A DNA stretch of 60,963 bases from contig JAFTUH010000024.1 in assembly GCA_017466375.1 (NCBI GenBank), positions 1 to 60,963 of the forward strand, in the 5' to 3' direction. This document shows, one piece after another, positions 41,487 through 50,076 of this stretch; position 1 is the first letter of the stretch; the number at the start of each line of letters is the position of its first letter. The stretch is from Clostridia bacterium. Lineage in GTDB: Bacteria > Bacillota > Clostridia > Oscillospirales > CAG-272. Below the pieces are notes generated by a model. It was given only the letters and a program-made list of their open reading frames with translations, was not told where the DNA came from and searched no databases. Made by a program: the position numbers and the translations under genes.

Positions 41487-43901
41487 TTATTCCCACTGCG
41501 ACCAGAATTTTTCGAGAATCGCCGAGAGCGAATAGGCATCGCCCGTGTACTGCATCCGGTGCCAGTGCGGCGGAAAGAGTGCGCGGATGCCCGGATCGGC
41601 GTAGCGGTCATCGATCAGCACGACGACGCCGCGATCCCCCTCACTGCGGATAACGCGCCCCGCCGCCTGCAGGATCTTATTGATCGCAGGGTACGTATAC
41701 GCGTACTCACGCCCGTTTTCGCGCGTGCGGTCGTAGTATTCGGTGAGGATATTGAGTTCGCTTGAAAGCCCCGGCAAGCCGAGTCCGACGATAACGGAGC
41801 CGATCAGCTTCTCACCGCGGAGATCGATTCCCTCAGAGAAAATGCCTCCGAGCACGCAGAACGCGACCAAGCTCTCGCCCCGTGCCTCCGCCCGCGCAAA
41901 CGCTCGCAGAAAGCGTTCTCTCTCACCCAGCGACATCCCCGGCTTCTGCGCGATCGTACTGCCGCCGGGGGAGAGGCGCAGATACTGCTTGCACACCGCC
42001 GCCATATAAGCATACGACGGGAAATAAATGATGTAGTTGCCCTCGCGGCTCTCCGTGACGGTCACGATCAGCTCCGCGATATCGGCGGCGGACATTTTAC
42101 GCGAGGAGAAGCGCGTGCTGACGGAATCAACCGTAACGAGGCAGAGATTATCCGTCTCATACGGCGAGGGGAGCTCCAGCCGCACGGCATCCGCCATACC
42201 GCACACATCGGCGTAATACTCCATCGGGGAGAGCGTTGCGGAGAAAAGTGCCGCGGACACGCCTTTGGAAAGCGCCGCATCCAGCATCGCCGAAGGATCC
42301 AGGCACATGAGACGGCAAACGGTCTCCCCGTCCGCGGTCTCGGCGTAGAAAGCAAACCGATCATCCGCCCACGAAAGCGCATCCGTCATATCGCGCAAAG
42401 CGGCGCGCATATCGCCGAAGATCGGCATCGCGTTCTCAAAATCCTTACGGATGTAATCATCGCAAACGGCACGAAGGCGCGCAACCGCATCCGCCACGAA
42501 CGGCGGTGCCGTTTTCTCCAGAATACAACCGCGCAAAGCGCCGTCGCCGTCCGACATCTCGGCATCCTTCATGCACAGCGCATCGATCCCGTCGAACATC
42601 GCTCGTACGCAGTCATCTGCGTCCTTCAGTGCGCGGTCATCAGGCAGAGCCGCCTCGGCCGCTTCGGCGTATTTTTCGAAAGCCGACCTTGACAGCACGG
42701 CGGAGTACATCTCCCTCGCGCGGTCGGGCAGGTTATGCGCCTCATCGATGAGGAACACATATCGCTCCGCACGTCCCTCCTCCTCGGAGAAATACCGACG
42801 GAGCATGACGCGGCTGTCGAACAGGTATCCGTAATCGCACACGATCATCTCGCAGTACTCGCTCAGATCAAGCGACAGTTCGTACGGGCAGAGATGATAC
42901 GCCTCGGCGGTCTTTTCGATATCCGCCGTATCGTACACGCGCGATTCGGCGAGCAGCTTCAAAAGCGCGGCGTCGCGCCGCTCCTCATAGGAGACTCCTT
43001 CAAAAAATCCGCTGTGCGAGCAAAGGCGGCAATTGGTCAGGACTTCCCGATCCTGCCGTCTGACAGGACAGGCGCGCTCCTTTGCCGTCAGGCGGATACA
43101 GCGGAGATCCCCCGCCTGTTTGCCGAGCGTGCGCACCGCATCCAGCGCGGCGTTGCCCGTGACCGTCTTTGCCGTGAAATAGAACACGCGATCCGCCACC
43201 GACGCGCCAACCGCCTTGAGCGCAGGATAGACGGCGGACATTGTTTTGCCGATTCCCGTCGGCGCGCTGACGAGCAGGCGTCTGTGCGTACGGATACAGC
43301 GAAACGTCTCTTCGATAAAATCGCGCTGCCCCTCACGCACGGTACGGTAGGGGAATTTCAGCTTGCCGATTGCGTCGCGACCGCTTGTCTGCCGCGCCCC
43401 TTCGATCTCGATAAACGGGCACGCGCGGGAGAACATCTGCTCAAAAATCCTTGCAAGCACCGCGCGGGCAAACCGGCTTTCGTACACGGCGCGCTCGCCC
43501 GTCTTTTCCCGGATGAAAGTAAGACGCACCGTAACATCCTCGTGGGACTCGCTCTCAGCGATTAGATACGCGTTGATAATCGCCTCCGCCGCCAGCACGG
43601 GATCGTCCAGAAGATGAACGGCAGAAAGCGCACGGCGGATACGTTTCTGCTTTTCGACAACGACCGAGCCGCCATGCAGAAAAACGGCATCCGCCTCCCC
43701 CTCGATACGGCAGGAGAACGCCCCGACAGGCACATCGACCGCGCAGTACACGTTCGCACGGACGTCCGTCTCCTCCCCGTCATCGAGAACGGGCACAAAG
43801 CCGAGACGAGACGCGTCGCCGTTCTTATTGCGCGCAAACGACGCCACAGCACGCGCCGTGACGTACAGCATACCCGTATTTCTGTCCGCGATAAGCTGCA
43901 T
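41487..43901 (-). CDS. XPD/DinG-like iron-sulphur helicase
   Basis: 804 aa from MQLIADRNTGMLYV (GGGAGG 7 nt upstream). An N-terminal PD-ExK-like region (about 1-170) precedes an SF2 motor: motif I SAPTGIGKTMS, motif II DEAHN, and late QAAGRVIRSEGDRG. Cysteines in RACPVRR, NCRLC and LCPYE match the 4Fe-4S domain of XPD/DinG 5'-3' DNA helicases. Proteins of this layout (sometimes called CasDinG-like or Rad3-like) act in DNA repair or defence. No neighbour points to a specific pathway. Confidence 0.88.
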   Translation of the reverse strand: MQLIADRNTGMLYVTARAVASFARNKNGDASRLGFVPVLDDGEETDVRANVYCAVDVPVGAFSCRIEGEADAVFLHGGSVVVEKQKRIRRALSAVHLLDDPVLAAEAIINAYLIAESESHEDVTVRLTFIREKTGERAVYESRFARAVLARIFEQMFSRACPFIEIEGARQTSGRDAIGKLKFPYRTVREGQRDFIEETFRCIRTHRRLLVSAPTGIGKTMSAVYPALKAVGASVADRVFYFTAKTVTGNAALDAVRTLGKQAGDLRCIRLTAKERACPVRRQDREVLTNCRLCSHSGFFEGVSYEERRDAALLKLLAESRVYDTADIEKTAEAYHLCPYELSLDLSEYCEMIVCDYGYLFDSRVMLRRYFSEEEGRAERYVFLIDEAHNLPDRAREMYSAVLSRSAFEKYAEAAEAALPDDRALKDADDCVRAMFDGIDALCMKDAEMSDGDGALRGCILEKTAPPFVADAVARLRAVCDDYIRKDFENAMPIFGDMRAALRDMTDALSWADDRFAFYAETADGETVCRLMCLDPSAMLDAALSKGVSAALFSATLSPMEYYADVCGMADAVRLELPSPYETDNLCLVTVDSVSTRFSSRKMSAADIAELIVTVTESREGNYIIYFPSYAYMAAVCKQYLRLSPGGSTIAQKPGMSLGERERFLRAFARAEARGESLVAFCVLGGIFSEGIDLRGEKLIGSVIVGLGLPGLSSELNILTEYYDRTRENGREYAYTYPAINKILQAAGRVIRSEGDRGVVVLIDDRYADPGIRALFPPHWHRMQYTGDAYSLSAILEKFWSQWE

Positions 43902-44004
43902 ACGCTTCCCTCCCCGTAAATTGCCGACTCGCGCATAATATGCGGAAAACGGCACGTTTTTTGTGATAAATTCTCTCTCTGTCCCCTATGAACATTTTCC
44001 CCCG

Positions 44005-44034
44005 TTGACATAAAATATGTACAGGTGGTATAAT
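44005..44034 (+). promoter_or_regulatory. Promoter for the zinc-ribbon gene
   Basis: Perfect TTGACA (44005-44010), an 18-nt spacer and TATAAT (44029-44034). Confidence 0.7.
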
Positions 44035-44079
44035 AAAAGCAGAGCTTTCCGAATACACATAGGAGATAGGATTCCCGAT

Positions 44080-44718
44080 ATGATACTGAACCAGAAACAA
44101 ACAACCGTCGCCTACCGCTGTCCGCACTGCGGCTGTGCTGTCATGAGCCTCGTCGGTGCGTTCGCGCTGAGCGCCGATATGATCCGTCTGAAATGCCCGT
44201 GCGGAGGGTCTGACCTGACCGCCGTGATGAACAAGGAGAAAAAGGTACGCCTCTCCATCCCGTGCTATCTCTGTCCGTCGCCGCACACCGTGACCGTATC
44301 TTCACAGATGTTCTTCGATACCCAACTGAGCACATTCCCCTGCCCGTACTCGGGCATGCCCATCTGCTTTGTCGGGCGGCAGGAGAACGTGCAGGCGGCC
44401 TTAAACGAGGCGGAGGCGGAGCTTCGCGAGCTGCTCGGTGAGACGGAGTTCTCCTCCCTTGCCGCTGCCCGCACTTCCCGCAATGCGTTTACCGATCCGC
44501 AGATCATGGATATTGTGATGTACGTCATCCACGATCTTCAGGCGGAGGGCGAGATCACCTGTCTGTGCCCCGACCGCCACGGCGACTATCTTGTGGAAAT
44601 TCTCGACGACTGCGTGCGGATCACGTGCAAGAACTGCCGCGCGTCCAAGGATATCCCCACGGACAGCCTTGCCGATGCGAATGCCTTTCTCCACTGCACA
44701 CATATCGATCTCGAATAA
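44080..44718 (+). CDS. Zinc-ribbon protein, unknown function
   Basis: 212 aa from MILNQKQTTVAYRC. It contains four Cys clusters (CPHCGC, CPCGG, CYLC and CLCPDRHGDY...CKNC) that look like two zinc ribbons flanking a helical middle (ENVQAALNEAEAELRELL). No family recognised. AGGAG lies somewhat far (14 nt) upstream of the ATG; a closer GATAGG may help. Confidence 0.75.
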   Translation: MILNQKQTTVAYRCPHCGCAVMSLVGAFALSADMIRLKCPCGGSDLTAVMNKEKKVRLSIPCYLCPSPHTVTVSSQMFFDTQLSTFPCPYSGMPICFVGRQENVQAALNEAEAELRELLGETEFSSLAAARTSRNAFTDPQIMDIVMYVIHDLQAEGEITCLCPDRHGDYLVEILDDCVRITCKNCRASKDIPTDSLADANAFLHCTHIDLE

Positions 44719-44824
44719 TTTTGTAGCGCGCACAGCTCCCCCGTCATACAATAGTAGCAGAGAGGCAAAAAACCTCTCTGTACGGCACATACGCCGATAT
44801 TTTGACAGAAAAGGAACTGTGAAT

Positions 44825-44959
44825 ATGAGCTGCTTCTGCGAACTGTTTGAAAACGAGACCCTTTGGCTGATCATCCTCACCCTGCTTGTTCTGACGCTCG
44901 TCTGCGGCAACGGCTGCGGCACGACTTATCCCGTGAACAACGGCTGCGGCTGTCACTGA
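44825..44959 (+). CDS. 44-residue cysteine-rich membrane peptide
   Basis: MSCFCELFENETLWLIILTL and onward: a 16-residue hydrophobic segment (about 14-29) with Cys at both ends and a CGNGCG...NNGCGCH tail. It has an SD (GGAAC) and is followed by its own strong terminator. It recalls the tiny YjcZ/sporulation-coat membrane peptides, but I cannot assign it. Confidence 0.6.
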   Translation: MSCFCELFENETLWLIILTLLVLTLVCGNGCGTTYPVNNGCGCH

Positions 44960-44973
44960 TCGCTAAGGAATAC

Positions 44974-45005
44974 GGGGGAACGCCTTATGGCGTTCCCCTT
45001 TTTCT
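44974..45005. terminator. Bidirectional terminator
   Basis: GGGGAACGCC/GGCGTTCCCC hairpin with a TTAT loop and T-tract, between the small peptide gene and the convergent dnaI-like gene. Confidence 0.88.
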
Positions 45006-45012
45006 TTTCGTA

Positions 45013-45981
45013 TTATCTCTCCGCTTTCAGTTTCTGCGCGCGGATATCTCTGCCGCCGAAGAGCAGCGGGCGGAATTCGCCGAACAGACGGCTCGTGATG
45101 CGGTCCGCATACCGGGCGCGCAGCTCCGCACTCGTCAGATTCGTATTGATGATCGTCGAACGTCCGGCATTCACACGCGTATTGATCAGATTATACAGGC
45201 ACGACACCGTAAACTGGTTCGTCATCTCCGTTCCGAGATCGTCGATAATCAGAAGATCGCTTGAGAAGTAGCGCTCCTCCTCTGCCGCGTCCGTCTCACT
45301 TCTGCCGAAACGGCTCGCCTCAAATACGGAGAACATCCCCTGCGCGGTATCGTACACAACGTCAAATCCGCCGTCGATCACTGCACGCGCCACAGCGGTA
45401 GACAGATGCGTTTTCCCCAGTCCCGTACCGCCGATAAGCAGATAACTCTCCGAGCGGCGAGCAGCAAATCCGTATGCGAACGAGTACAGCGTCTCAAAGT
45501 TTACGCGCATGCTCTCACGCTCCGCTCCCGTGTAGTAATCCAAACGGAAGGTATCAAAGCTCTGCTTCTCCATAAGCGCGGCAATACCGGAGCTTTCGTA
45601 TCCGGCGCGGATCAGCTCCTGCCGCATGCACGCGCACATTTCCGTACCGACGAAGCCCGTATCGCCGCATCGGTCACAGCGGAAATGCAGATCCGTATAA
45701 TCGGCGCTGTAGCCTGCCGCTGTCAGTATTTCGGCACGGCGGGCGCGCAGTGCATCGTGCTCTTTTCGCATGTTTGCGAGAGCCCCCTCGATGTCACCGC
45801 CTTTGAGTGCCGCATCCATCACACGAAGCCCGATCGAGGAAATCTCCCGATCCATGAAGCGGAGCTCGGGAAGCTTTTCGTACACTTCCTGCTTGCGGCG
45901 CTCGCTTTCCGCTAAGACAGAATGCCGACGCTCAATGAATTCCGCACGGATGCGGCTCACGTTTTCACGGCTGAATGCCAT
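45013..45981 (-). CDS. dnaI: DnaC/DnaI-type replicative helicase loader
   Basis: 322 aa from MAFSRENVSRIRAEF (GGAGG 5 nt upstream). An N-terminal helical part holds a zinc site FRCDRCGDTGFVG...CACM, as in DnaI, and the AAA+ domain shows Walker A GGTGLGKTHL, Walker B LLIIDDLGTE and sensor I NTNL. It loads the replicative helicase during initiation or restart. Its ATG lies 10 nt after the dnaD stop, so they form the primosome operon. Confidence 0.92.
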   Translation of the reverse strand: MAFSRENVSRIRAEFIERRHSVLAESERRKQEVYEKLPELRFMDREISSIGLRVMDAALKGGDIEGALANMRKEHDALRARRAEILTAAGYSADYTDLHFRCDRCGDTGFVGTEMCACMRQELIRAGYESSGIAALMEKQSFDTFRLDYYTGAERESMRVNFETLYSFAYGFAARRSESYLLIGGTGLGKTHLSTAVARAVIDGGFDVVYDTAQGMFSVFEASRFGRSETDAAEEERYFSSDLLIIDDLGTEMTNQFTVSCLYNLINTRVNAGRSTIINTNLTSAELRARYADRITSRLFGEFRPLLFGGRDIRAQKLKAER

Positions 45982-45991
45982 ATGCTCCTCC

Positions 45992-47005
45992 TTACGGATC
46001 CGTTGGATCCTTGGTCGTTTTCGATGATTTTCCGTAGGAACGGTCCAGTGCCGCCTCAAAGAAATCATCCGTATCAAAGCTGGAATTGGTTGTCTGCTGG
46101 GCAGATGCCGGGCGTCGTGCCGCCTCAAACCGTTCCACATCCTCCGGTGTGCGGATTCCCTCCGCGTTCCACCGTTCCAGCACCGCATTCGTATACGGAA
46201 CGGACGGCTCCTTCGTGCGTGTGACCGCGATCTCATATGCAAGCTCGATCACCGCAAGAGGCATATGCCACTCCGCCGTCCAGCGGAAGAACGCTTCCTT
46301 CTCCTTTTTGACAAGCGCGCGCTTGCCAAAGCCAAACATTTCTCTGAGTGCCACTTCCATATCCGCCGCCTCATCGACCTGCTTCAGATGCGCCTCAAGC
46401 TGATCGTACGTCAGAATCCCCTCGTCGTGATACGAGATCGCTGTCTTTTCTATGTAGCGAAGAGAGCGCTTTCCTCGCTTGGCAGAATGCGCGCACAAAA
46501 GCAGAACGTACTCGGGATCGAGCGACAGATAGTCCAGCAGACCGATGATCGTCTCGACCTCCGAGGTATTGAACATTTTCCCCATCTCCTGCTGGCAGCA
46601 CTCGATCAGTCCCGATACGCCGGGATTCTTTTTGAGGAATCGCGCGGTCTCCGACGTATTGTAGTGCGGAAGCTGTGCGGCACCCTCGAGATACGCACCG
46701 CCCTCTTTCGTCTTTGACTTCACCTTTTGCGGAGTCTCCTCTTTCTGTGCGGCAGGCTTGACGTCCTCCACGCTGAGAACGCCTGCCTTCTGCCAATACA
46801 GCAGTGCCTCCTCAATCTGTGCGCGGGTTGCGCCCGTTTTCTCGGAGAGCGTGAGATAGGAAGTCTCGCTCTCCTCCATCAGTGCCAGAAGGATCGACAG
46901 CTGTTCGCGCGTAGCCTCGCGGAGCACGTTGCCCTTGCGGGGAACCGGAACGACCGCCACGCGGGATCCGTACATCGGTTTTACTTTTATATTCGTCACA
47001 TGCAT
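45992..47005 (-). CDS. dnaD: DnaD-domain primosomal protein
   Basis: 337 aa. A DDBH1-like winged-helix N-terminus (about 30-80, LTLSEKTGATRAQIEEALLYW) is followed by two DnaD (DDBH2) domains, with YLSLDPEYVLLLCAHSAKRG, AVIELAYEIAV and a C-terminal YTNAVLERWNAEGI. It remodels origin DNA and recruits the helicase loader. The conserved YxxxxxxxW motif near the end is present. Confidence 0.92.
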   Translation of the reverse strand: MHVTNIKVKPMYGSRVAVVPVPRKGNVLREATREQLSILLALMEESETSYLTLSEKTGATRAQIEEALLYWQKAGVLSVEDVKPAAQKEETPQKVKSKTKEGGAYLEGAAQLPHYNTSETARFLKKNPGVSGLIECCQQEMGKMFNTSEVETIIGLLDYLSLDPEYVLLLCAHSAKRGKRSLRYIEKTAISYHDEGILTYDQLEAHLKQVDEAADMEVALREMFGFGKRALVKKEKEAFFRWTAEWHMPLAVIELAYEIAVTRTKEPSVPYTNAVLERWNAEGIRTPEDVERFEAARRPASAQQTTNSSFDTDDFFEAALDRSYGKSSKTTKDPTDP

Positions 47006-47078
47006 AACTTTATTCCTGCATTTTTATAATTTATTCATCCGTTTTTGGACAAAGAGAGCTGCAAAATCGGTGCTAATT

Positions 47079-47183
47079 GTTATTTCCACAAGGGGTACGC
47101 TTTCAAAAAAGGCTTGATTCTGTGCGAGTTTTCCACAGAAAATCGGTAAGTTTTCAACAAGTTGTGGAAAACTCTGTGGAAAT
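47079..47183. promoter_or_regulatory. Cluster of DnaA-box-like TTTCCACA motifs
   Basis: ATTTCCACA (47082-47090) and TTTTCCACA (47129-47137) on the plus strand; TGTGGAAAA (47163-47171) and TGTGGAAAT (47175-47183) on the other. A fifth near match, TTTTCAACA, is at 47151. They differ from TTATNCACA at one or two positions. They sit in the 233-bp gap before dnaD-dnaI, where they could link the operon to DnaA. Confidence 0.5.
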
Positions 47184-47238
47184 TAGGCGTTTGTACAGCC
47201 AAAAACGTATTTTTTGCAATCGTAAAACAAAACTTATT

Positions 47239-48294
47239 TTAGACAAACGCCGCGTTTTCGTCGGATGCATACGCATTCAGCGATGAATCGGCAAAATTAC
47301 CCGCAAGCGCCTCAAAATACGCCTGCGCACCGATCATGGCAGCATTGTCCCCACACAAAGAAAGCGGCGGCACAGTCAGTCGGATACCAAGCTCCTCAGC
47401 CGTTTTGGAAACGCCGGCACGGAGGTGTGAATTGGCGGCGACACCGCCTGCAAGGACCAACTCACGGATCCCGTACTGCTCTGCGGCACGGCGGAGCTTC
47501 TGGCAGACGCCATCGACCACAACCCGCGTAAATGATGCGGCGATTCCCTCGCGCACATCCTCGGGCAGCGGCGCGTGCTCATCGCCCAGTTTCTGCCGGA
47601 TTGTGTGGATCTGATTAATCACAGCCGTCTTCAGACCGCTGAAGGAATAGTCCAGCGTATCATCGGGAACGGCAGGAGACGGGAACGAAAACATCTCTCC
47701 TCGCCCGTTTGCAAAGCCCTGCGCGGCAAGCTTATCCATCGCGGCACCGCCCGGATACGGCAGTCCCATGACGCGCCCGACCTTATCGAACGCCTCACCG
47801 GCTGCGTCATCCCTTGTGCCGCCGATCTCATAAAAGGAGGTAGGCGTGCGCACGTCATACAGCGACGTATGTCCGCCGGAGACGATCAGCGCGCAGAAGG
47901 GCGCGTGCAGTTCCGGATTGACCAGGTAAGCCGCCGCCGCGTGCCCTTTGATATGATTGACAGGCACCAGCGGTTTATTGTGCGCCAATGCAAGCCCCTT
48001 CGCAAAGCTGACACCGACGAGCAGAGAGCCGATCAGTCCCGGCGCATACGTAACACCGATGACATCGATATCTGCCATCGTGACGGAAGCCTCGCTGAGC
48101 GCCGAGGTCACAACGCTATTGATCGACTCAATATGCGCACGGCTTGCGATTTCGGGCACAACGCCGCCGTACAGTGCGTGTATATCCACCTGCGACGCGA
48201 CCACGGAGGAACGAACGGCACGCACGCCGTCATCCATCTCAAGAACGGCCGCCGCCGTCTCGTCGCACGAACTTTCAATAGCCAGAATCCGCAT
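47239..48294 (-). CDS. tsaD: tRNA N6-adenosine threonylcarbamoyltransferase
   Basis: 351 aa. ESSCDETAAAVLE opens the ASKHA fold, HIKGHAAAA carries the iron-binding histidines, and SGGHTSLY, GAAMDKLA and the late GGVAANSHLR are family motifs. It places the threonylcarbamoyl group on A37 of ANN-decoding tRNAs. tsaB and tsaE are absent from the window; rimI lies directly upstream. Confidence 0.96.
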   Translation of the reverse strand: MRILAIESSCDETAAAVLEMDDGVRAVRSSVVASQVDIHALYGGVVPEIASRAHIESINSVVTSALSEASVTMADIDVIGVTYAPGLIGSLLVGVSFAKGLALAHNKPLVPVNHIKGHAAAAYLVNPELHAPFCALIVSGGHTSLYDVRTPTSFYEIGGTRDDAAGEAFDKVGRVMGLPYPGGAAMDKLAAQGFANGRGEMFSFPSPAVPDDTLDYSFSGLKTAVINQIHTIRQKLGDEHAPLPEDVREGIAASFTRVVVDGVCQKLRRAAEQYGIRELVLAGGVAANSHLRAGVSKTAEELGIRLTVPPLSLCGDNAAMIGAQAYFEALAGNFADSSLNAYASDENAAFV

Positions 48295-48303
48295 GGGATC
48301 TCC

Positions 48304-48774
48304 TCATTCTTCCACTGATTTATCTGACACCGCACCGAGTGAGTGCGTCATCAGCACCGCGTCTTCACGCGGATTTTTGTAATAATTCTTCCGTACGCCG
48401 CACATGGTGAAGCCGAGCGCGGTATACAAAGCGGAGGCCGGCGCATTGGACGCACGCACCTCCAGAAAAATCGACTCTGCCCCCTGTGCCTGTGCATCGG
48501 CGAGCACCGCCTGCATGAGCGCACGGGCAATCCCCTGCCGACGGAATGCAGGCGAAACCGCCACATCGATCACATCCGCCTGATCCGCGGCGATACTGTA
48601 CCCGCCGAAGCCGACGAGAACGCCATCCGCCGTCGCGGCGAAAAAGCGATTGCACTCCCGCGTAAAGCAGGCGCGCAGTGAGGTCTCTCCGCCGCCCGGG
48701 AATACGGCGAGCGAGAGCGCGATCGCCGCAGGCACATCCTGCATCGACAGCGGCGCGACCGTTACGCCGTTCAC
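48304..48774 (-). CDS. rimI: Ribosomal protein S18-alanine N-acetyltransferase
   Basis: 156 aa GNAT. Motif A VAVSPAFRRQGIARALMQA, and the RimI-typical LEVRASNAPASALYTALGF and VRKNYYKNPREDAVLM tail. Acetylates the N-terminus of S18 in the known enzymes. It ends 9 nt before tsaD and its ATG overlaps the lipoprotein stop by 4 nt. Confidence 0.9.
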   Translation of the reverse strand: MNGVTVAPLSMQDVPAAIALSLAVFPGGGETSLRACFTRECNRFFAATADGVLVGFGGYSIAADQADVIDVAVSPAFRRQGIARALMQAVLADAQAQGAESIFLEVRASNAPASALYTALGFTMCGVRKNYYKNPREDAVLMTHSLGAVSDKSVEE

Positions 48775-49400
48775 GATTCTCCCTCGTGAACGATCTCCGT
48801 CAGAAGATCGCCGAGCGCGGTATATTTGCGCGTATTGCGGTTGTACAGATACGCGCCGTCCTCATACTCCTCGTATTCGAGGTTGATATAGATCATCGGC
48901 CACGCGGGGGAGGAAAATTTCATATCATACGAGAGCAAGAGATCGCCCATCGGCTCCTCTGCCGCCTCGCCGTTTTCCGTAAGCTCCACAATCGATGCGA
49001 TCAGCGACGCATCCTCAATCGTAAACTCCACGTACGTTCTCTCCTCACTCACGCAGGCGTAGATTCGCTCCGCGCCGAAATTCGAGAGTGTGGGCAGCGT
49101 GATCGTATCGCTGTAAAACACGGTGGTAGCCGTATCGGCGTACTCCTCCGTCAGCCAAAGCGTGGGAGAGGCACCGGAAATCTCATACATAGTGATATTG
49201 CCCCGTTCGTAGTAGGCATACGCCTCCCCGACACTTGTCGGCTCATAGGAAACGGGCGCGGGGATGTAGGACAGCTTTTTTGAGGCGTTCACAAATTTTC
49301 CGTCCTCATATTTCAGGCGGATCAGCCCGTCACCCGTACAGGCAGCGAGCAGAAGACACACCAGAAGAAGCGCCGCAAGACGCAGAATGGATGTACGCAT
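48771..49400 (-). CDS. Putative lipoprotein, unknown function
   Basis: 209 aa from MRTSILRLAALLLVCLLLAAC; the lipobox LLAAC marks the lipidated cysteine (about residue 21). GAGAGGTG upstream supports this ATG over the nearby GTG. The mature domain is acidic, with many Tyr and Thr (YADTATTVFYSDTITL). No family recognised. It is coupled to rimI by ATGA-type overlap. Confidence 0.75.
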   Translation of the reverse strand: MRTSILRLAALLLVCLLLAACTGDGLIRLKYEDGKFVNASKKLSYIPAPVSYEPTSVGEAYAYYERGNITMYEISGASPTLWLTEEYADTATTVFYSDTITLPTLSNFGAERIYACVSEERTYVEFTIEDASLIASIVELTENGEAAEEPMGDLLLSYDMKFSSPAWPMIYINLEYEEYEDGAYLYNRNTRKYTALGDLLTEIVHEGES

Positions 49401-49409
49401 GGGCACCTC

Positions 49410-49898
49410 TCAATAGCCGAGTGCGCCGGTGAGACTGTCGTCGTTCGCGATCCAGTCCTCTACGCGGTACACGGTGAAATTCTCCTTATCCTCACGGACG
49501 ATGACCGTTTCGATGCCGGCATTGATGACCATCCGTTTGCACATCGCACAGCAGCACGTGCCGCCGGACACCTCATGCGTCCGCGGATCGACACAGCAGA
49601 GGTACAAAGTCGCGCCAAGCATCCGCTCACGGGGAGCCGCAATGATAGCGTTCGCCTCCGAATGAACGGAGCGGCACAGCTCGTACCGTTCTCCGCGCGG
49701 GATTTTCAGCTCCTCGCGCATGCAGTAACCGAGATCCGTGCAGTTTTTTCTGCCGCGGGGGGCACCGTTATATCCTGTGGAAACAATGGTATCGTCCTTT
49801 ACAATGATCGCACCGTACGCGCGGCGCAGGCAGGTGCTTCTCTCCGCTACCGTCTGCGCAATATCGAGATAGTAATTCGTTTTGGATACTCTTTCCAT
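49410..49898 (-). CDS. dCMP/cytidine deaminase family protein
   Basis: 162 aa from MERVSKTNYYLDIAQ (GGAGG 6 nt upstream). The zinc site is HSEANAI (His and catalytic Glu) plus CCCAMC where PCxxC is usual, so the proline is replaced. GAIIVKDDTIVSTGYNGAPRG is the ComEB/dCMP deaminase start. It converts dCMP to dUMP for thymidylate synthesis if canonical. The longer upstream frame has no SD. Confidence 0.9.
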   Translation of the reverse strand: MERVSKTNYYLDIAQTVAERSTCLRRAYGAIIVKDDTIVSTGYNGAPRGRKNCTDLGYCMREELKIPRGERYELCRSVHSEANAIIAAPRERMLGATLYLCCVDPRTHEVSGGTCCCAMCKRMVINAGIETVIVREDKENFTVYRVEDWIANDDSLTGALGY

Positions 49899-50076
49899 AC
49901 GATCCTCCGAACTGTTAGATTCAATAGGCGGAATTCGCCATTTTCCCCTATAGTATATTGTACCAAGAACTCGCCCCGATTGCAAGAGGTTCTTATGACT
50001 TTTCCAAATTTCCGCCGCGCATACCGATGGAGATCCGCTCATAAAATGGCATAACGTCAAAAAGGAGAGGATCCAC

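Noticed and set aside
47079..47183. Chromosomal replication origin
   Set aside because: dnaA and dnaN are not nearby, the gap is only 233 bp, and the motifs are imperfect. Kept only as a regulatory DnaA-box candidate.
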